A DNA stretch of 64,000 nucleotides, from positions 1,302,001 through 1,366,000 of the forward strand of contig OZ017752.1 of NCBI GenBank assembly GCA_963969365.1, in the 5' to 3' direction. Below the pieces are notes generated by a model, which did not search any database, was not told the DNA's origin, and was given only the letters and a program-made list of their open reading frames with translations. This document shows positions 38,264 through 50,866 of the stretch, one piece after another; the first letter of the stretch is position 1, and every line of letters begins with the position of its first letter. A program made the translations under genes and the position numbers. The DNA comes from Asterochloris sp. CNOR1. Taxonomy: Eukaryota > Chlorophyta > Trebouxiophyceae > Trebouxiales > Trebouxiaceae.

Positions 38264-41200
38264 CTAACACCTTGCCCTATGCGACAATGTGTAAAAGTTG
38301 ACTTCTACCGGCAGACCTTGCAAGGCCAGCACCTGCAAGGCCAGCACCAGCAGGTAACTTGCTGCGCAGATGATTGCCATTGCGGCACACACACAACACC
38401 GTGCCCGAGCCTTCCACTTGTGCAGCATGCTTAGTCTAAGGTCCCTGTCAGCAGGCATCTGTGCTCTCCACCACTCCTGATGCAAATGCAAGGCTGTCTC
38501 GTCACAGATGGGCATTTCAAGTTCTTGAGTCACAAGCAAAGCAGGAACTGGACTCAGGCCGCAAACTTGAACTTGGACTTGCGCTTGGGCCCAGTCAGGC
38601 CAGGGACGGACTGCACCTCTGCCCCCAGCAGAGGCTGGCTGCTGCCTGCCCGCTTCAAGGATGGGTCATCCTGTAGCATCAGTGCCCTGCTAAGGCTCAG
38701 CTCATGTGGGTGGTCGTGGACATGCAATCTGGTCAGACTTACTTCTGCTTCCAGCGCAATAATCTGAACTGGCTCGGATTCAGCAGCAGGCTTGAATCCA
38801 GCAGCGGACGCGCTTTCATCAGCAGACTCCTCCTTGGGGGGCAGGCCTCCCTCGTCTGCTGTGTTGAATAGTCCCTGCCCCGTCCGGTCACTTGTCATGG
38901 GCTCTTGAGTGAGCAGAGCTCTGTTCACAAGGCCTGCAGCATCCGGGCAGTCCAGTCTCTGCCCAGTCTGGCAGGCCAAGCCTGCATTGTCACAGAGACT
39001 TCAAGCTGGACCGCATCCAGCTCACCAACAACATCCATTGTGGTTGGCAGCTGCGACATGAGATCGGCCATCCTATGGGACTCCTGCAGCAGGGCGGGCA
39101 GCGTTGCTGGGGGCAGGTCTTCAGCTTACAAGCAGCCCCCTGACAGCAAATGTTCTGATGCCAGGCCTGGTGCCACCCCATGATGCCTATCACAGCCTCT
39201 AACCTTGGCCAGCTGCTTGCAGAAGGGCTGCAGCACAGCCAGGAAGAACACAGGGATGGCGCACAGGAGGATCACCAACACCACAACCTGCAAGGGCGGT
39301 GCAAGGGCAGTCTTTCAGTGAGCGGCTCAACTGCTCTGGCAAGACAACACAGCGGGCTGCCTGGATCATGGGCAAAGGTGCTGGTCTGCAGGGCAAGGCA
39401 GCTGGGCTCGAGTGGGCCTTACAGGATGGTTTCAGGCGCCACCAGTGGCAAGACCTGCAGAGCCCCACCTCGAGCGTCTTCTTGGAGTTGAGCACATGCA
39501 CTGCCTCGTCAAACCACGACCCACAAAGTGTCAAGAGCCCTCCATACATGTCAAAGGCTCCAATCTGTTTAATGAGCTGCATCCATATGGGAAGGTCATG
39601 TTGATGTGGCATGCAGCTGAAGTCACTGCCTGGGAGAGCAAGCTGACCTGAAGGTTGGTGTCATTGATGGATAGAGGATATGCAGCATTGGCCAACATCT
39701 CAGCGCTGGAAATGAACGAAGACAACATGCCTCTCAGGCCGGATATTGACACTGCATAGTACCTGCAGGGCAGGACAGCTCCAGGGAATAATTGTGCATG
39801 CCAGCAGGGAATGTAGCAGTCCTCACCCTGTACAAGTCGCTAGGGACCAAGCAGGCTGACCAGCTGTTGCGCAGGTCACAGGATTGTGCTCAAGGCTGCC
39901 CAACCAGTACTCACACAACTTGAGAGTTGATTAACTGGTGGCTCTGATGTGGCACAGGGCAGGCAGTCACAGGCTGAGGCACAGGCCACCAGGCACATAG
40001 CCGCGACTCACGGGCTGCTTGGGGTCAAGCACGATGTCTGGTCGGTGCGCATACACCCAGGCTTGATCAGGGTGTTGAGGAGGGTTGTGTCTGAGATCAT
40101 GGAGGTGCTTCGTGGCAGGTCCAGGGATGTGTTCCCAAATTGAAGACCGTTGAGCAACATGTTGAGCGTCGAGACAGTGCTCAATATGCTGTTCATGCAG
40201 GAGGGGGACAAGCATAGTTCAGAGTTGTACATGTCAACAAGCAGCCTGGCTGCACCAGAAGCATACTCAGCACAAAGCAGCATGGCCAACGCATTACAAG
40301 CACCAAAGAACACTCACGTTGCTTGCGCAGAGGCAGCAGCCTGTGCATTGGGCGCCAGCTGCAGGCGCATGGCTGCAGCCCTGATGCGGGCCTGATTCAC
40401 ATTGAGTGACCTGCAAGCGCGGGCAGTGTCCTGCTGGGCTCTGGAACCAACAGCAGGATGGGACAGGCACAACACACACCTGCACAACAAGCAACCAGTG
40501 ACACGGCCCTGATTGCCCTGCATTGCCGTGTAGGAGGTAGAAATCAGCACCTGCAGGGTACCATGTAGGCGACCAGTGGCTGGCTGGCTTGTTACAGCTG
40601 AAGCAAAGAAGTATACATACAGCCTCACAATGATGACAACTGCCCAGAGGGCAAACGGCAGCAGGAGAAGGTAGTGTGTGTCCCAAATGGATCCTTTCTG
40701 CACAGCATGGCACGTGGTTAGCAGCCAGACTCAGCTACGTGCTGCAACACATAAGCATCCAGAGCAGCAGGCCAGGGGAAAGCCCAGCTCCTTCACGTAT
40801 GACCGCCAATTCGAAATCGCCAATGCCCGACAAGCCCAGCAGCAGCAAGGCTTCACTATGGTATGGAACAGCAAGTCAATCAGCAGACCAGCCTCCCCAC
40901 CTGCAGCTGCCGCCCTGATTGCGTGAACTTGAGAGCTGCGTCCTGATCCTCTGCTTGCTGGTCTGCTTGCTGTTGTGCCGGATGCTCAGCAGCCTCATCA
41001 AAGTCATCTGCAGTCAGCAGCCAGCTCATGTCATCTGGCACATGAGCACAGACATGCCAAAGGGATGCATACAGGTAAAGGTGATCAGCAGTCCAGGTCG
41101 CTGCATATGTCACAGTGCCTTGAGGCACAGGTGCACCAAGTTTGCAGACGCAGCTGGCCTGCTGCAGTATTAACAAGGCATCATTGCCCCCGCCTGCTCT

Positions 41201-44200
41201 CACCACCAAGGTCAACCTGTTTTTGTGCCAATGCCGTCACTGTAGGCCGGGGGAGCAGCAGGAAGGCCTGGAAAGTTCGCTTCCTGACTGCCCTGACCCG
41301 CTCCAGCTGAAACCACAGCCTGCGCCACAGTAGCTGGAGTGGGAGCACTTAATGCTGGAAATGACAAAGTGATGGCAGGTGCATGCGCAGCAGAAGCAGC
41401 TGGAATGGCCAGCACCATGGCCTCACCCTGCTGTGATTGCAGGCATGATGACCAGGCCGTAGATCACCATGAGAACGAGCAGCAGCTGCACGCAATGAAT
41501 GGGCAGCCTTAGGTAGCTATCACCTGCAGGTGTGCGAGCTAAGCCTGTTGAAGCTTGCATACCTTAGTGGCTGAGCCATTGGCTGCTGTAGCACTGGCAG
41601 TCTGCAACAGCAGAGACTGTCACTGTGCTTGAGGGGAAGCAGGGTCCTTTCCACTCTTTTTGTCTCAAAATGCTAAATCTGATCATGATGCTACCACCTG
41701 CGCTCACCTCCATGTCCCTGAACTCATCCAGGGCCCAGCCCAGGACACTTTGGATGTTGTCCTCTGGATAGTGCCACTCAAAGCGTTGATGCAGCTGCTG
41801 CAGCTCATCTGAGCCCATGTTGCTGATTGAGAGGCAGTACTGGACAAGCCTGCACGATGGTCACAAGCTTCTGCAAGGGTGCAGTTTGCATTACACACAG
41901 CAGCAGATGGCTCTGAAGGGCAGTGAGGCCAGGCAGTGCAGGTGTGTGGCGTGTATGTGGCTGCTTCAAGCATGTTTGACACTTGAAGTCAAGATCAGAA
42001 TCCTACTTGGTGGTGGCAATCTCAAGCCCAGTGCGTTGCCAATATTGATGCGGTGGTGTGGTGTTAGCAAACGCCTGCAGCAGCACTTGGACGTTGGTGG
42101 AGACAGGAGTCTGACTGCCTTTGTGCCTCTCATCTGGCAGGAGATCCAGACCTGCACGTAGAAGTCAGCGCTGGTCCCTGACACCATGAAGCTCCAGATA
42201 TCGCTGCCCGGCTGGCTCTGGGTGAAGGCGGTTTGCAGGACATTGCCATAGTCTTGTGTCTGCAGCACAAGCTCAGTGGTACTGGGCAAGGGGCTGGCGT
42301 CGAGCTCATGCAGCAGTGGCTACATGAGATGTGCAAAGGGGGCTGGCAACGGACCAGGAAGCAAGGGCCACAAGCAGCGGCAGGCACGCTTCTACAGCAT
42401 TGTGACTCACTGCCATGTGCAGCGTGGCCTGTTGTGCCGTCACATAGCTGCTGATCCATGCTGGGCTGTAGGTGTTCCAGCTTGGGGGCGACGTGGAATC
42501 CATGGCACCGTAGAGGTTCTGAGCAGCCTCATCCATGGCATGAATGCGGATAGCCCCCTGAGGCAAAGCAAGCTTCAAGTCAGCGGTGCCAGAAACAGAC
42601 CTAAGGCACTGGCTGTTGCAGATGATAGGCTTACGCTGATGAGCTGATAGGCCGTCATAGTTTTGCTGCACACACAAACAGCTGTGAGACGCCGTCGCAA
42701 GGCTGGCTGTCATGATGCTGAACAAGTAATATGGCTTTTGCATGGGACCTAAGTATGAAGTTTCCCTAGCTCTGATCTGGTTTGGGTACACAAGCTGGGC
42801 TCCGCCTGCATAATGCAGGTGGCCAATGCTGTTGTGCAGGGGCTGGCTCACCTGGAAATTTTGTTGTAGATGGTACGGTCCCCAAAAAAGCAGGAGGTGT
42901 GGGTGACAGCCACTGCTAGCAGGAGCACCACAGTGGCTCGCCAGAGAATGGTGAGGTGACGTGTGGCTGCAGGAGCTTTCATGGCAGCCGTCAGCTTCTT
43001 GAAACGCTTGGCTCTGGCAAAAGCTTGGCGCTGCTCCTCGTGACCTACATCTTCACTCTGCATGTGCAGGGCGGAGGCACTCCCACAGGCTTCAGCATGT
43101 CAGCAGCCTATGCAATGCCGGTGCAGGACAAAGGCTGTGTCTAAGACCCTGGTGCATGAGCAGGCCGTGAAAGAGAGCAGTGCATGCAAAGCTCCAGCGC
43201 AGGTGCTCCCTCAGAAAATGGGTTGTATTGGCAGGCCTGAGGAAGTCAGGTCGTGCATGCGACGATGCTTCAGCACGCTCTGCCACACATGTGCAAGGGC
43301 TTTCTCTTGCAAAACACAACGTGCCTGCTTGCTCTGTGCGTCAGATCTGGCATCAACGGAAGATTGCTCTGCAGCCAGTCAGGATGACGTCAGAAGGGGG
43401 AGGAGCTGCAACCACCTGGCAGTTTGCGGCAGCTCAACAGAAGCCTTGCACCTGACTGTGCTGCCTCGCTGGCTGCTTTGTCCTCATCTGCTGCACCTTC
43501 TTCATTTTCGTCCAAAGCCGGATTGTCAGCCGCGCTAGGGTCAGCTTCCCTGCAAGTATGCCAGCCAGCCTCAATGGTGAGCAGCTGCATTAGTGCCAAT
43601 GCTTGCACTGTCTTTTGGTCAAAATGGCACTCCAACGATGCAACCTGGGCTGGCTCATCATGCCTGGCCTTACTCCACTCAACAACATCATATCTAGCAT
43701 GCACAGCAGGGTCCCCAAGCCTGCAGGTGGTGCCTGCTGGGCGCTCGGTGCGGCAAGTCAGGTGCTGGATTGCACACAGTCAGCGCTGCCGGGAAGCCTG
43801 ATTTTTGCAGAGGCTAACCATCTGCCTCAGGCTTGCCTGCTGTACATATGTCTTGCAGCGTGGAGAGCTGCTGCACCTCATCCAGCCCAGCCGCCTAGAA
43901 CGAGCAGAGCACAAAGGCCAAGTCTCTCATATAGTGGCTGCAATTCAGCAAAGCTCTTGACCGGAACCAGTCAGCAGGTCGTACTCACACAGCCGTCAGG
44001 GCCAGGTTGCCAGATGCAGACTGCGCCACAGGCCTAGCCCTCAGGAGACTGGACACAATGCGCTGTGGGTTGAGTGGCACCTTGGCCTTGCCCTGAGTAG
44101 TGATGCGCAGCACATACCTGCAGTGAGACAGCAGGGCTAGATGGCTGGTGCAGTAGCACAAACAATATGCTGAGTGCACATGGCGGCCCAAGAGGCGCAA

Positions 44201-47200
44201 TGGCGATAGCTGCTTAGCCAACACAGCCCTGCGCAGAGCTCAAATGCACCTCTGAACGATGCCGGTGCAATTGCCCGTGGTGTCTCCTGGTGGGCCATGA
44301 GAGGTAAGACTTGCCTGAGGCTGTCCCCATGCTTGTCCATCCCTTGCAGGCTGCACTGCACTTTGGAGCCATCTGCATGCAGGCCCGTTGCAGCTTGCTT
44401 CTCGCTGACCAGCTCCCCTGGGCCAGGCTTGGCCACAGCTTTCATGGCAGTTGGGTGTGCCAGGCCAAGCATATCTGCCAGGTTCATGGCAGAAGAACGT
44501 GCCATGTCTCCTGCAGAGAGTGCTGTCCCAAGTTGTGAGGAGTCAAGCAGCACGAGCAAAGTCTGTGGTGGCGCTTGCACAGCATGACTCTGATGCTGGT
44601 GAGACAGCCCAGCGTTGTTGGAGGTGGGCTCAACCCTGGATTCTGAAGCAGGCAGGCAGAGGCTGATGATGCAGCAGCAACATGTACAGTCGGTAAAGAT
44701 GTACAGCAGCTGCATGCAGGGCGTCACACCTGGAAGCTGCAACAGGTTGCGGATGTTGGCTTTTGTTATCGCTTGGGGTGTCATGCCAAACAGGGCTGTT
44801 GCATCATGGTTGCTGCTCTTGATGGCGCCGCTGCTGTCCACCTCCAGAATGGCCTCCAAAAGGTCAGCTGCCCAGAGGTCAAGGCAGGCCAATGCACTGC
44901 CATCCATGTCAGCTGCAGGCAGCAGAGTCCTGGTACATTGACTTGTGGGCTGCAGCTAGCAGTGGCTCTGCATTCGTCAGGCAGCCTGCACAGGGCTGGT
45001 CCCAGGTACAGCATAGTGCATGCTGAACCCCATCAGCAGAGGCTCAGTGGCAGAACCCCATTCCAGCACTGGACCATGATTTGGCTCAAATAGCGCTTGC
45101 CTGCCTCAGCAAAGGGAGACCCAACATCTACCTGGAGAACCCAGCATGTCCTGGCTGATCGTACCCATATCTCTTAGATCAAAGAGCTCCACACCAGCAA
45201 CGTCTGGGCTGAGAGCGTCGACATGCACTCTGGTTCTCGCCTGCAGCAAGCATCATGCCTGGTGCTGCATGCGCGCTCAGGCTATTGTGACCACCTAAAG
45301 TGATCATGCTGCCCAGCAACAGCTCACAGCAACAGACGAGCCCAGCTGCTTTCTAGCTCTGCGTTCACACATGATGCGGATCTGCTGACAGCTTTGCTCA
45401 GAAAAGCAGCAACTCTGTTGCAAAGCAAGTCTTGCCTGCATGGTACAAAACGTGCTGTCCTGGGCCACATGCTGGAAGCCCATAGCAAATGATGCCGGTC
45501 CCAAAGTTGTGCCAGAAACAATGGACGTGTGCAGCAGCATGGCCTTCAGCAGATCTGCGGTGCCGTTGCCAGCCTGACTGTCATCATTCCCAGCTGGGCC
45601 TGCAAGTGTGCAGTGCACAGGAAGTTGTGACCACCAGATCAGGAGACTAGAATCTGAAGATAGCAGGCCTCATTGAACTACAGGTGCTGAGCCAGCTGCT
45701 ACATGTCTGAGCTTCCAAACACCTGAGTGAGCATCTGAGTCCAGTGTTGCAGCGGCTGCAAAGAAGTCCAGGCAGTCGTTGATGTGAGAGTTTGCCAGGT
45801 CCTGGGGGTTGACTCCAAAGTTCCGCTTGGCATGGTTGACGTCTCCACAGGCTGCCAGAACCTGGCCACCATTGCAGCTGACCAGCAGACGCAGCCGCTT
45901 GGTGGATGCCATGGCCTCCTGCAAGCGTGAGCAGAAAGCTAAAGCTGCTGTGGGAAGCTCCACAGCCACCCATCAACAAGCAGCGCAAGATGCAAAAGCC
46001 CACTGCTTCAGTCTTGATCCCCCACTCCTCGCGTAGTTGCCCTTGCCAGGGCCTCATCTGGGCCAGCAAAAATTGCTGGCCTGCAGGTCCTTCATTGATC
46101 TGAGTGTCCATAGTCACAAAGCTGGGCTGACGGTGTCGCCCCCCCAGCATTGCCACAACGCGGCCAGTTCGGCAGGACAGTTTCCCTGGCTGTGCCCTGC
46201 AGCAGCCCCCAGAAGAGCTAGGAAGGGGAGAGCACGAATGCAAGTTGCAGCCACGCCCATCAGCAAGTCAGCAGCACTCACTTGGTTCTGATGGCAGCAG
46301 CCCTCCATTTTTCGTGCATTGCCCTGTGGGGCTCAGGCATGAAGTCGCTGAGCTTCTTGGAGCCGCCCATAAGATGTACTGCAGGCAAATGCCAGGCAAT
46401 TGATTACTATGTCCCTGGCAAAGGGCTCAGGCAGCAGTGGTGCTGCGTCTGCTCACCCAATGGCACATGCAGGGTGGTGCTGAAGGCACTGTTGGCGTAG
46501 ACAATTCTCCCCCTCGAGTCTGCCACTACCATGCCAATCTTGGCTTGCTCAGGGCTCACGCTGATGGTGCAGCACAGCACTGAGCCCTGCTTGTCCATAA
46601 GAGACGAGGCCAGGCTCACAGTGACTGGGACCTTGATACCATAGCGGTGACGCAAGCTGGCCTGCAGGCCAGTGCAGAGACTTTGACTTCTGCTCCCATG
46701 GAGGCGGCTTTGATAACAAAGGTGTCCTTCAATTGCTGTTAGCATAGCCACCCTAGGGCCTGGCAGCTTGAGGGCTGTATGTCAATACTGGCACACACAG
46801 CCTGACCTGGAATGAGCAGGCCTCTGCGCCTGCGGGCGGTGCAGGCCGAGGCCCCGTCAGACCAGCAGCTGTGGGCTCTGGGGCAGCTGCAGCTGTTGTG
46901 GTGGCGGCGCTGGCAGTCCCAGAGGGCGTTGTGATGCTGTCCAAAGCCCGTGTGAGCTGCCTCTCAAGGTCTTGTCCACCTGGGTGGGCAGACTGTGCTC
47001 CTACAGTCCTGCCTGGTGCAAAGCCAAAAACTAGTATTGCTCTGCATAGCAGCCCCAAAATCTCTCACCCAGGCTCTGGAGAGAACTGCCTTCCACATCA
47101 GAGGGAGTGTGGCCAAGCAGATGGTGCAGTCCCTGGCTGCAGCAAAAGATGTGGCCATCCCGGCTTAGCCACAGCAGACCAGTGTTTGGGTCCTCCTCAA

Positions 47201-50200
47201 CCTGCAGAAAGCACGGAACATGAGCACTCTGTAGGTCTTGCTTTGTAGCGCAAAGAAGCAAGGCTACAATGCTATCTGACAAGCAGGCCGCTCCTTGTGT
47301 AGGAAACATAACCATCAGAACTAAGACAGGATGAGAGGCTCACCTCTTCAAAGACCCCAGTGAGGCCCTCACCACCAATGTTTGTGGTGACTTCCAGTCT
47401 GACAGGGACCCCGTATCCGTCAGCGCTCAGCGCAACAGTCTCTTGTGCGCTCTTGTCTACCTTGGTGGCCCGGTGGGTCTGCTTGTAGGACTGCATGTAG
47501 CCGGGGTGCTGGAAGTTGGCCGGTCCAGGGATGAGGACTGAAATGCTGCTGCCATTGAGGGCATTGGGCTTATATCCGAGCATGTCACTGAGCGCCTAGC
47601 AGACACACACAGAGGCCCTGAGTGCCAGCACTCTTGATGCAAGCTCTCAAGGTGCACACAGTTGAGCAGCCCCCAGGCTGCATGGCAGAAGCATGATGTG
47701 CCATGTTTACAAAGTCATCAGGCAGAACCGAAGCGCAGCAGCTGAGGAGGTGCTGCTCAGATTGCTGGCTAGACACATGTTGCAAGGTTCAGCATCAAGC
47801 TCAACATGATGTCTGGGGTTGAAGATCTGTGGATGCTGCCTACCTGATTGCTGTATGTAATGACACCTTCATCTGAGCAGATGACAACTGCACCCCTGAT
47901 GTCTGCTGCCAGCAGCGTCCCATCGCCACCGTCAGCACCAGCAAAAGTTGCCTGAATCGCTGCTGTCTTTTGATCTTCCGTTTGCAGCTGCAGTAGCAGG
48001 ACCACATCGTTGCTAGTCTACCTGATGGTGGCCTGAAGCGCCTGAGGCTGTAATGCGGCGTGGCAGAGCTGCCCTCTCAACAACATGAGCAAGCTCCGGC
48101 TTCGAACAAGAGGCATGGAAGCTCACAATGTCCTGCTTATCAGCCTGTTCCAAGTACCTACAGCAAGATCGATCTTGAGTCTTGTCTCAACTCTGCAACG
48201 ATATGATTGAGCTTGGCAAAGAAAATTGCAGTTACTGAATCCCAGTCACCTCTGGGCCTTCCAAGGATCACACTTGACCTCTTGCAGGAAATGTGCATAT
48301 GCTCGCAGTACCTGCGGCACACATTACTTGCGTGCTTTTGGTGAAATGGTCTGCACCTAGCAGCCGCAATCCGAGTTAGCACACCTTGGGGTTTGTACCA
48401 TAGCGCTCCAGCACCAGGCGATAGGTATCTTCTGCCTGAGTCTCAGTGTGGTCTACAATTGTGAATGCCTGCAGCATGGCACACGGTTTGACAAGGCTGC
48501 TCACGCATCCTTGCCCACAGCAGCTCAAGGTGTCTTCATAGTGAGTGTCCCAGCTGGGAAGCAGGCCAGGCCAGTAGTTGCTTTTGAGTGATTTATTCTG
48601 CTGTCAGCAGTCTTTCTGCCTGTGGAAGTGTTAATCTTGACGGTCAGGCAGCTGCACATGCATGTCAAGTGCTGCTCTCAGCTGGAACATGTCGGCATAC
48701 ATGTGTGGTCATCTACCTTAGCCAGACTTGCAACGCTGGCTTTGCTGCTGAGCACCTCACGCCAAAAGGCCCTGATGGCAACAAGCGCTTCCATGTGTTT
48801 CTGTGTCAGGCCCTGGTAGTAGTGCTGCAGCTCGCCAGCAGAAACCAGATCTGTGCTGGCAACAGACTTTGAGCCGTGTTTGCTGCTCCTGCAGCAGCAG
48901 CATTTCTGGTAGGGGCGCCTGGCCACCAGCAGCATGTGTGCCAATATGGGGCCATGCATCTCGGCAGCAATACCCTAGAGAGGCAGTCAAGCAGCGCTAC
49001 AGCTGCAGAGCTCAACGCACATGACGAACAGAGCGTAGCGCTCCGGCAGAGAAGGACTGCACTTGCGGGCCAGCGCCAGTTCCGCACTGAAAGCTCCCTG
49101 CAGGATGGCACTGAGCCTCTGAGTATGGCAGCTGTCCTCCTTCCCCCCCCCCCCCCCCCCCCCCCCCCCCCGCCCCTCACACAGGCCACAGGTCAGCCTT
49201 CATAATCTGGACAGCGCCAGCTGAAATGAGACCAACTGTGATACAGAGGCAATCTGCAGAGAAAGGGTAGGAGCGGCCCCATGCTGACCCAATCTGGTTG
49301 ACAAGAAGCTTGATGGTCGACCCGATTGGCATACACCTTTGAGTGAACACGCTCACACCACGTGCAGTGAGACTTGATGCTGCAACTGGCCCCTGCTTGC
49401 CAGTATCTCAACACAGGAACCTCATGGTAGCCATTGGCCCAGCTAGAGATGCAGGTGCACAAGGGTTGCCCTGGCCAGCAGGAGGGTAGACTCACCTTGC
49501 TGACTGGCTTGAATGCTGCCAGAAAGCAGGCAAGTCTGAGATGCAGGTATGCGCTCTTGGGCATCTGCTGCTTGCCCTCCAGATATGCTGCCTCAGCTGC
49601 AGCAACCCAGGCAGGGATGTAATCTCTGTCCTGGTCTTGCTTCCGGGCACATCTGCAGGCGCAGAACAGAGGTATACTGCTGCAACTCATGGTTGTGTCT
49701 GCACAGTGCCAAGGCCTGCTGCGAGGTAAGCTACTTGACAGCGGCTGCACCTGCACAGGACAGAAATTATGTTGCAGCACACATTGTCTTGCTTGCAGGT
49801 GCTGTCCCTCAGGGTGGTGCAGCAGCCAGTCCCGTCGCATGCCAGCTGACATGTAGGTGAGGGGCACAGCGCTCACACCCAGCAGTCTGCCATGATCGCA
49901 GCACAAGTGCTGCATGGGCGCCTTGGCCACCCAGCGGGTCCCCGCAAGTTGTGGCAGAAAGTCAGACCAGAGGGTCGCATATACAAGGGAAGCCGACATA
50001 TACAATATGTGCAGCAACCACTGCCGCTTGAAGCCCCACCTTGCTGTGACCTCCACCTCCTGGGCATCCCAGAAGCGGTGCCGCACACGCAGCAAGTTGG
50101 ATGCCTTGGCATTGTGGAAGCGCTGAGCAGTCTTGTGGGCGTACAGCATGCGGCCATGGGCACCCAGAGCCCCAGCCGCAAAGGCAAAGGGGAGCCCACC

Positions 50201-50666
50201 CAGGACGACATAGGTGCTGAGCTCAGCAGAGAGATGGCTGCTCTGGGTCAGAGCCATGATGAACAGCACAAGGGAGCTCCAGGTCAGCATGGAGTACAGG
50301 CCGGCCTGCAGTGACATTGAACATCATGTGGAGGTGTCAGAGAGCATGCGGCAGGGTGCAGGGGTGCAGGAACATGCAGCAGGAAGCTGATATGTTGTGA
50401 TGCCTGCATGAGGTCGGTCTGAGATACAAGGCCAGTGCAAGTCTTGCTGCGTGGACATGACTCTGTGGCAGATGTGCAGGATCACATTGAATAGAGCAGC
50501 ACCCCAATGCCTGCCTGCACGCAGTGGCCTTCTGCTGCTGCACAACATGATGCTCGTGCGGCAACTGTGCCGTGCACAGGCTACTGTGCTGCCTGCACCC
50601 AAAGCAAGCATTGAATTCGCCCCACCTGCAGGTAGTTGACCCAGCTCGTGAGATAGACAACATCCT
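38264..50666 (-). CDS. Tiny macrocysts B-like membrane protein with multiple PAS domains
   Basis: The visible N-terminal part starts at the gap edge (50626-50666, VVYLTSWVNYLQ) and joins in phase to 50057-50305, with a membrane segment and NLLRVRHRFW. Exon 49496-49652 has MPKSAYLHLRLACFLAAFK; 48700-48850 has HMEALVAIRAFWREVLSS; 48390-48475 has AEDTYRLVLERYGTNPK. These are hallmark blocks of TmcB proteins. At least four PAS units follow: 47830-47990 with 47344-47595 (GAVVICSDEGVITYSNQ), 47068-47205 (GLLWLSRDGHIFCCSQGL), 46275-46540 (GMVVADSRGRIVYANSAF) and 44720-44925 (LEAILEVDSSGAIKSSNHDA). The C-terminal half carries membrane segments near 42870-42950, 41430-41500, 40610-40700, 39220-39290 (VVVLVILLCAIPVFFLAVLQ) and 38330-38400. 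The family is large, membrane-bound and poorly understood, probably sensory. The 5' end is lost in the gap; weaker linker exons are not fixed. Confidence 0.75.
38318..38350 (-). repeat. Short tandem repeat inside the last membrane segment of the PAS gene
   Basis: A 15-16-base unit (GCAAGGCCAGCACCT) occurs twice and partly a third time. On the minus strand it encodes the repeating LVLALQVLALQ of the final membrane helix, so the helix has grown by local duplication. Confidence 0.8.
49143..49171 (+). repeat. 29-base poly-C run
   Basis: An uninterrupted run of 29 cytosines (29 guanines on the coding strand of the PAS gene), in an intron between conserved exons at 48700-48850 and 49496-49652. It is expected to be unstable and hard to sequence, so its true length is uncertain. 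Confidence 0.98.
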
Positions 50667-50866
50667 NNNNNNNNNNNNNNNNNNNNNNNNNNNNNNNNNN
50701 NNNNNNNNNNNNNNNNNNNNNNNNNNNNNNNNNNNNNNNNNNNNNNNNNNNNNNNNNNNNNNNNNNNNNNNNNNNNNNNNNNNNNNNNNNNNNNNNNNNN
50801 NNNNNNNNNNNNNNNNNNNNNNNNNNNNNNNNNNNNNNNNNNNNNNNNNNNNNNNNNNNNNNNNNN
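50667..50866. other. Assembly gap (200 N)
   Basis: Exactly 200 N, a conventional placeholder, so the true length is unknown. Coding sequence runs into it from both sides: the PAS gene on the minus strand at 50626-50666 and, on the plus strand, the TPR gene soon after 50866. It therefore hides the 5' ends and the shared promoter of two divergent genes. Confidence 0.99.
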
